Shown here one piece after another: positions 59,880 through 64,000 of a DNA stretch of 64,000 bases. The notes under the pieces were generated by a model. The model was not told the DNA's origin, ran no database searches, and was given only the letters and a program-made list of their open reading frames with translations. Position numbers and translations under genes: made by a program. This stretch comes from Psychromonas ingrahamii 37 (GTDB taxonomy: Bacteria > Pseudomonadota > Gammaproteobacteria > Enterobacterales > Psychromonadaceae), in the NCBI RefSeq assembly GCF_000015285.1, contig NC_008709.1, forward strand, positions 2,604,001 to 2,668,000. The letters run 5' to 3'. Positions within the stretch are counted from its first letter, which is position 1. The number at the start of each line of letters is the position of its first letter.

Positions 59880-61223
59880 ATGACTCCAGAATTACTTTCC
59901 CCTGCCGGGACGTTAAAAAATATGCGTTATGCTTTTGCTTATGGAGCAGACGCTGTTTATGCAGGTCAACCCCGTTATTCTCTGCGTGTAAGAAATAATG
60001 AATTTAATGTTGAAAAATTAGAAATTGGCATAAATGAAGCACACGCACAGGGCAAAAAACTTTACGTTGTCTGTAACATTCAACCCCATAATTCAAAATT
60101 GAAAACATTTATACATGATATGCAGCCAGTGGTGAATTTAAAACCAGATGCTTTAATCATGTCTGATCCCGGTTTAATCATGATGGTACGGGAAGCATTT
60201 CCACAGATGCCCGTACATTTAAGTGTGCAGGCGAACGCAGTGAACTGGGCAAGCGTTAAATTTTGGGAAAAACAAGGCATTGAACGGGTTATTTTATCAC
60301 GGGAATTATCATTAGATGAAATCGAAGATATTAGACAACATTGTCCTGATATTGAGATTGAAGTCTTTGTGCATGGTGCACTCTGTATGGCATATTCAGG
60401 CCGTTGTTTGTTGTCCGGTTACATCAATAAACGCGATCCTAATCAGGGAACATGCACCAACTCCTGCCGCTGGAAATATGATGCACATCCAGCAGAAGAA
60501 AATGAAACGGGTGATATTGTGGCGATCCAACGCCCGAATCCAACCTTAGGAGAAGGAAAACCGACTGACCAAATGTTCCTATTACAAGAGCAAGGTCGTC
60601 CCAATGAATACATGCCGGCATTTGAAGATGAGCATGGCACTTATATCATGAACTCCAAAGACTTACGCGCGATTCAACATATTGAGCGCCTTTTAAGTAT
60701 TGGCGTGCAATCTCTAAAAATTGAAGGCAGAACCAAGAGTTATTATTACTGCGCGCGCACTGCGCAGGTTTATAGAAAAGCGATGGATGATGCCATCAAT
60801 GGTCGCCCCTTTGATCCAAAATTGATGGGAACATTAGAAAATCTTGCGCACCGGGGGTATACGGAAGGTTTTTTAAGTCGCCACACCCATGATCAATATC
60901 AAAACTATGATTATGGTTACTCTATCAGTGATACTCAACAATTTGTAGGGGAAATGACTGGTCGTGACGCCCAGGGTTTCGCTGAGGTGTTAGTTAAAAA
61001 TAAATTTTTAGTTGGTGACCAACTTGAATTGATGACACCGCAGGGAAATATTAATTTCGCCTTAGAACAACTGCAAACCAAAAAAGGAGAGCTTGTTGAT
61101 GTGGCTCCTGGTTCAGGACATATTCTCTATATGCCAATACCCAAAGAAATCGACCTTAGTCATGCTTTGTTAATGCGTAATCTTAATAACGACCAAAACA
61201 CGCGCAACCCGCACAGTAAATAA
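59880..61223 (+). CDS. trhP: tRNA hydroxylation protein TrhP (YegQ, peptidase U32 family)
   Basis: 447 residues closely matching YegQ: ELLSPAGTLKNMRYAFAYGA, PVHLSVQANAVNWASVKFW, EVFVHGALCMAYSGRCLLSG and QGTCTNSCRW. TrhP takes part in prephenate-dependent hydroxylation of uridine 34 in some tRNAs. Conserved cysteines (CMAYSGRCLLS, CTNSC) suggest an Fe-S site. It is followed after two bases by a YfhL-type ferredoxin, a sensible electron or cluster partner. Confidence 0.94.
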   Translation: MTPELLSPAGTLKNMRYAFAYGADAVYAGQPRYSLRVRNNEFNVEKLEIGINEAHAQGKKLYVVCNIQPHNSKLKTFIHDMQPVVNLKPDALIMSDPGLIMMVREAFPQMPVHLSVQANAVNWASVKFWEKQGIERVILSRELSLDEIEDIRQHCPDIEIEVFVHGALCMAYSGRCLLSGYINKRDPNQGTCTNSCRWKYDAHPAEENETGDIVAIQRPNPTLGEGKPTDQMFLLQEQGRPNEYMPAFEDEHGTYIMNSKDLRAIQHIERLLSIGVQSLKIEGRTKSYYYCARTAQVYRKAMDDAINGRPFDPKLMGTLENLAHRGYTEGFLSRHTHDQYQNYDYGYSISDTQQFVGEMTGRDAQGFAEVLVKNKFLVGDQLELMTPQGNINFALEQLQTKKGELVDVAPGSGHILYMPIPKEIDLSHALLMRNLNNDQNTRNPHSK

Positions 61224-61225
61224 CC

Positions 61226-61471
61226 ATGGCACTCTTAATTAAAGATAACTGTATCAATTGTGATATGTGCGATCCGGAATGCCCAAATGAAGCGATCCAT
61301 TTTGATGCGGAGATCTACAAAATCACCCCGGATCTTTGCACTGAATGCATTGGTTTTTATGAAAAGCCAACCTGTATGGCGGTTTGTCCGATTAACTGTA
61401 TTATTATTGATCCTGAAAATATTGAATCTGAGCAGCAATTGATAGATAAATTTGCAGAATTATATAGTTAG
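61226..61471 (+). CDS. yfhL: YfhL-family 4Fe-4S dicluster ferredoxin
   Basis: 81 residues with CINCDMCDPECPNEA and CTECIGFYEKPTCMAVCP, the second motif with the longer insert typical of YfhL. Two [4Fe-4S] clusters are expected. Two bases behind trhP, so the genes are co-transcribed. In E. coli the homologue lies elsewhere, so the linkage here supports the functional association. Confidence 0.93.
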   Translation: MALLIKDNCINCDMCDPECPNEAIHFDAEIYKITPDLCTECIGFYEKPTCMAVCPINCIIIDPENIESEQQLIDKFAELYS

Positions 61472-61510
61472 TCGCTATAGTAGCTAGTTTTGTCTCTCTT
61501 CAGGTAGCGC

Positions 61511-62839
61511 ATGCAACAAGCAAAATTTCTGCAAGGATCTATTTTAAAACATGTTATAACCATGTCTGCGACTAATGCTATCGGCATTAGTGCGTTGTTT
61601 ATGGTCGATTTAGTGGATATCTATTTTATCAGTTTATTAGATAATCCAGCCCTCGTTGCTGCAATAGGCTATGCGGCTGCAATATTGTTTTTTACCACTT
61701 CAATCAGTATTGGTTTAGTAACGGCAAACAGTGCCAAAGTGGCCAAAGCCATTGGCCAGAAAAACCGCCAGAAAGCTTGCCGGTATATTTCCCACATCAC
61801 TTTGTATGCTTTTTGCCTAACCACTTTATTAACCTTAATTCTATGCTGGTTTACACCACAATTATTAGCGCTTATTGGTGCGCAGGGGCTAGAATTAACC
61901 GAGGCTGGTATCTATTTGCGGATTATTTTACCCACCTTTCCCATTTTGGCTATTGCGATGCAGATGGGCGCGACATTACGTGCAATGGGTAATGCTAAAG
62001 CCGCCATGTTTGCTACATTAGGCGGCGGACTGGTCAATGCGGTACTCGATCCTGTCTTTATCTTTTTACTGAACATGGATTTGCAGGGTGCCGCAGTGGC
62101 TTCCGTCATTTCACGTTTTTTTATCTTGGCTATTGGCTTATATTTTGTTTTTTTTAAATACAAAATGCTTACTTTCCCTGACTTTACTCTTTTCCGCGCA
62201 GATATAAAAAAAATATCTCATGTTGCATTACCGGCAATATTTACCCAAATTGCAACCCCTATCGGTAATTTATACGTGACCTATGAAGTCGCTAAGTTTG
62301 GCACTGAATATATTGCTGGATGGGCAATTATTGGTCGCTTGATACCTGTATCTTTTGGTATGATGTTTGCCTTGTCCGGTGCCGTTGGACCTATTATTGG
62401 ACAAAATTATGGCGCACAACAATTTGGTCGCGTCCGAAAAGTGTTAAATGAATCATTAAAATTTATGACCAGCTATACGATCGTTATCGCATTATTATTA
62501 TCAATGGCACAAGAGATGATAGTTAATTTATTTCATGCACAAAACCAAACCGCTGAGATTATAAGAATATTTTGTCAGTATATCGCAGCCAGCTTTTTAT
62601 TTAGCGGCATTACCTTAATTGCAATGACTTACCTTAATAATTTAGGCTACGCAAAATATGCAACTTTTTTAAATGTCGCTAAAATGACACTGGGAACTAT
62701 CCCTTTTGTCACTATTGGTGCTTTCTATTTTCAAGCACCAGGTATATTGTATGGTCAAGCTGTAGGGAATATTATATTTGGTATTTTATCTTTGTTATTA
62801 ACTTATAAGATAATGAGTAATATAGAAAAAACGAAATAA
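61511..62839 (+). CDS. MATE-family efflux transporter
   Basis: 442 residues with twelve hydrophobic helices in two halves. HVITMSATNAIGISALFMVD and LVDIYFISLL open it; GGGLVNAVLDPVFIF and SGAVGPIIGQNYGAQQFGRV are MATE signatures. Exports cationic compounds or drugs using Na+ or H+. Substrate not predictable. It lies 39 bases after yfhL and may share its transcript. Confidence 0.92.
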   Translation: MQQAKFLQGSILKHVITMSATNAIGISALFMVDLVDIYFISLLDNPALVAAIGYAAAILFFTTSISIGLVTANSAKVAKAIGQKNRQKACRYISHITLYAFCLTTLLTLILCWFTPQLLALIGAQGLELTEAGIYLRIILPTFPILAIAMQMGATLRAMGNAKAAMFATLGGGLVNAVLDPVFIFLLNMDLQGAAVASVISRFFILAIGLYFVFFKYKMLTFPDFTLFRADIKKISHVALPAIFTQIATPIGNLYVTYEVAKFGTEYIAGWAIIGRLIPVSFGMMFALSGAVGPIIGQNYGAQQFGRVRKVLNESLKFMTSYTIVIALLLSMAQEMIVNLFHAQNQTAEIIRIFCQYIAASFLFSGITLIAMTYLNNLGYAKYATFLNVAKMTLGTIPFVTIGAFYFQAPGILYGQAVGNIIFGILSLLLTYKIMSNIEKTK

Positions 62840-63074
62840 AATAACCTAAGTACTCACTCAAAGTTTTTTGATGTTAAAGAGTGTTTTTATTAAATAAACT
62901 GCTTAAAAATGTCAAGAAATTGTTGTAAGAGTACTTAGTTTTAACTTATTGGTCTATTTTGTTAACCATAAACAGTAAAATTGCTCTTATCAAAACCAAC
63001 CCCAAACCACTTAAAAATACCGTCTTCAGTGAGTTGGCTATGTTTAGATATCAAATGGGATGATAAATTTCACC

Positions 63075-64000
63075 ATGCGTTTTATTCTTATTTTTACTAC
63101 AGCACTTATTTTAAGTGGATGTTATCAAAGCGAATCATCACTAAAGGATAATTTAATATACTGTCCTGAAAGTAAGGCTCTCTCTTTTAATCCACAAATC
63201 AGTCACGACATATCAAGTTTAGATGCAACAACTCACCAGTTGTATAACCGCTTGGTTAAGAGAGATCCAACCACTCAGAACTACATTCCGGATCTTGCTA
63301 CAGGGTGGTTGTTAAGTGAAGATAAATTAAGTTATACCTTTTTCTTACGAGAGAATGTTAACTTTCATCAAACCGAGTATTTTACCCCGACACGTCATTT
63401 TAAAGCTGATGATGTTATATTTAGTCTGCAAAGAATGCTTGATCAAGACCACTCTTTCCATTCAGTTAACCGCGGTATGGATTACTATTTTTTTAACCAC
63501 CCGTTTACGCATTTAATAAGAAATATTGTCAAAATTGATGACTATACAATTAAGTTTATTTTAAAAAAACCAGATATAACCTTGCTTGACAGCCTAGCGG
63601 CGCATTATTCGGTGATTCTGTCTCAAGAGTATTCCGAGCAGTTAATCGCTCGCGGCACACCTGAGAAAATTGATTTTTATCCTATTGGAACAGGTCCTTA
63701 TAAATTTAAAAGCACTAATGATGCGGGTATTACTCACTATATTAACCATGCCAAATTTTGGGGAGGTAAGGTATCGGTAAACAATCTTATTTTTGATGTG
63801 ACGGAAAATAATACTAAACGTTATGCAAAACTGCTAACAGGTGAATGCGATATTATTGCAAATCCGGCGCCCAGTCAGTTAAAACAGATGAGTGAAAAAC
63901 CTAATATATTGCTAAGCAGTGAGCCTACCGCTAACATTCTGCTGTGGGCATTCAACAGCAATAAAATCCCTTTTACAGAAAAAAAAATTCGCCAGGCTTT
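63075..64000 (+). CDS. sapA: SapA-like peptide ABC transporter substrate-binding lipoprotein (3' truncated by window)
   Basis: 308 codons are visible and the gene runs off the window end. A lipoprotein signal peptide (FILIFTTALILSGC) has the lipobox LSGC, so it is membrane-anchored. SBP_bac_5 features follow: LYNRLVKRDPTTQNYIPDLA, WLLSEDKLSYTFFLRENVNF, TPTRHFKADDVIFSLQRM, YPIGTGPYKF and LLTGECDIIANPAPSQL, the last a good match to SapA. sapBCDF would be expected next. The substrate may be antimicrobial peptide or putrescine, as debated for SapA. Confidence 0.88.
   Translation, partial: MRFILIFTTALILSGCYQSESSLKDNLIYCPESKALSFNPQISHDISSLDATTHQLYNRLVKRDPTTQNYIPDLATGWLLSEDKLSYTFFLRENVNFHQTEYFTPTRHFKADDVIFSLQRMLDQDHSFHSVNRGMDYYFFNHPFTHLIRNIVKIDDYTIKFILKKPDITLLDSLAAHYSVILSQEYSEQLIARGTPEKIDFYPIGTGPYKFKSTNDAGITHYINHAKFWGGKVSVNNLIFDVTENNTKRYAKLLTGECDIIANPAPSQLKQMSEKPNILLSSEPTANILLWAFNSNKIPFTEKKIRQA

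Overview
The window looks like chromosomal DNA of a facultatively anaerobic marine gammaproteobacterium. A Psychromonas-like, Vibrio-like or Shewanella-like host is my inference; nothing here proves the genus. The evidence is the complete periplasmic nitrate reductase operon of gammaproteobacterial order (napFDABC), the neighbour pairs priC-rsmS, ppiB-lpxH, proQ-prc and trhP-yfhL, and a closing sapA gene. The sequence is AT-rich with long non-coding gaps.

Positions 1-33000 form an accessory half: sparsely coded, with many regulators and damaged genes. In order it holds a DUF2589-type protein carrying a Gly-rich repeat insert; a c-di-GMP phosphorelay (hybrid kinase, receiver, EAL) whose receiver-EAL protein is apparently split by a frameshift; a remnant of a small gene; katG; a secreted CehA/McbA-type PHP metallohydrolase with a 25-bp perfect hairpin just before its start; a three-gene operon of an M6-like metalloprotease, a free copy of its C-terminal domain and a 33-residue-repeat protein; two DMT transporters; a GGDEF cyclase with an I-site; a solitary ilvD that reads like a Bacteroidota gene; two overlapping P-loop GTPase genes; a PAS-GGDEF-EAL protein with a dead GGDEF; an AraC regulator broken by one amber codon; a possible 22-codon gene; a cold-shock gene; and a ChrR-like double cupin gene with two lesions.

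Positions 33000-49200 hold homocysteine methyltransferase, a GST that seems to start at ATT, mrcB with a TPR lipoprotein, and then a large minus-strand molybdenum and nitrate block: moaA, napFDABC, mobA, moaB, moaC, moaD, moaE, modA, modB, modC. Together these take up molybdate, build the molybdopterin cofactor and make the enzyme that uses it. A perfect FNR palindrome lies upstream of napF, and moaA has a leader resembling the Moco RNA motif.

Positions 49200-64000 are conserved housekeeping genes: dinG, a TSUP permease, priC, rsmS, acyP, a LysE exporter, cysS diverging from ppiB-lpxH, proQ-prc, trhP-yfhL, a MATE pump, and sapA running off the end. No rRNA, tRNA, CRISPR array or intact insertion sequence was seen. 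All identifications were made by eye from motifs and remembered family sequences, without any database search.
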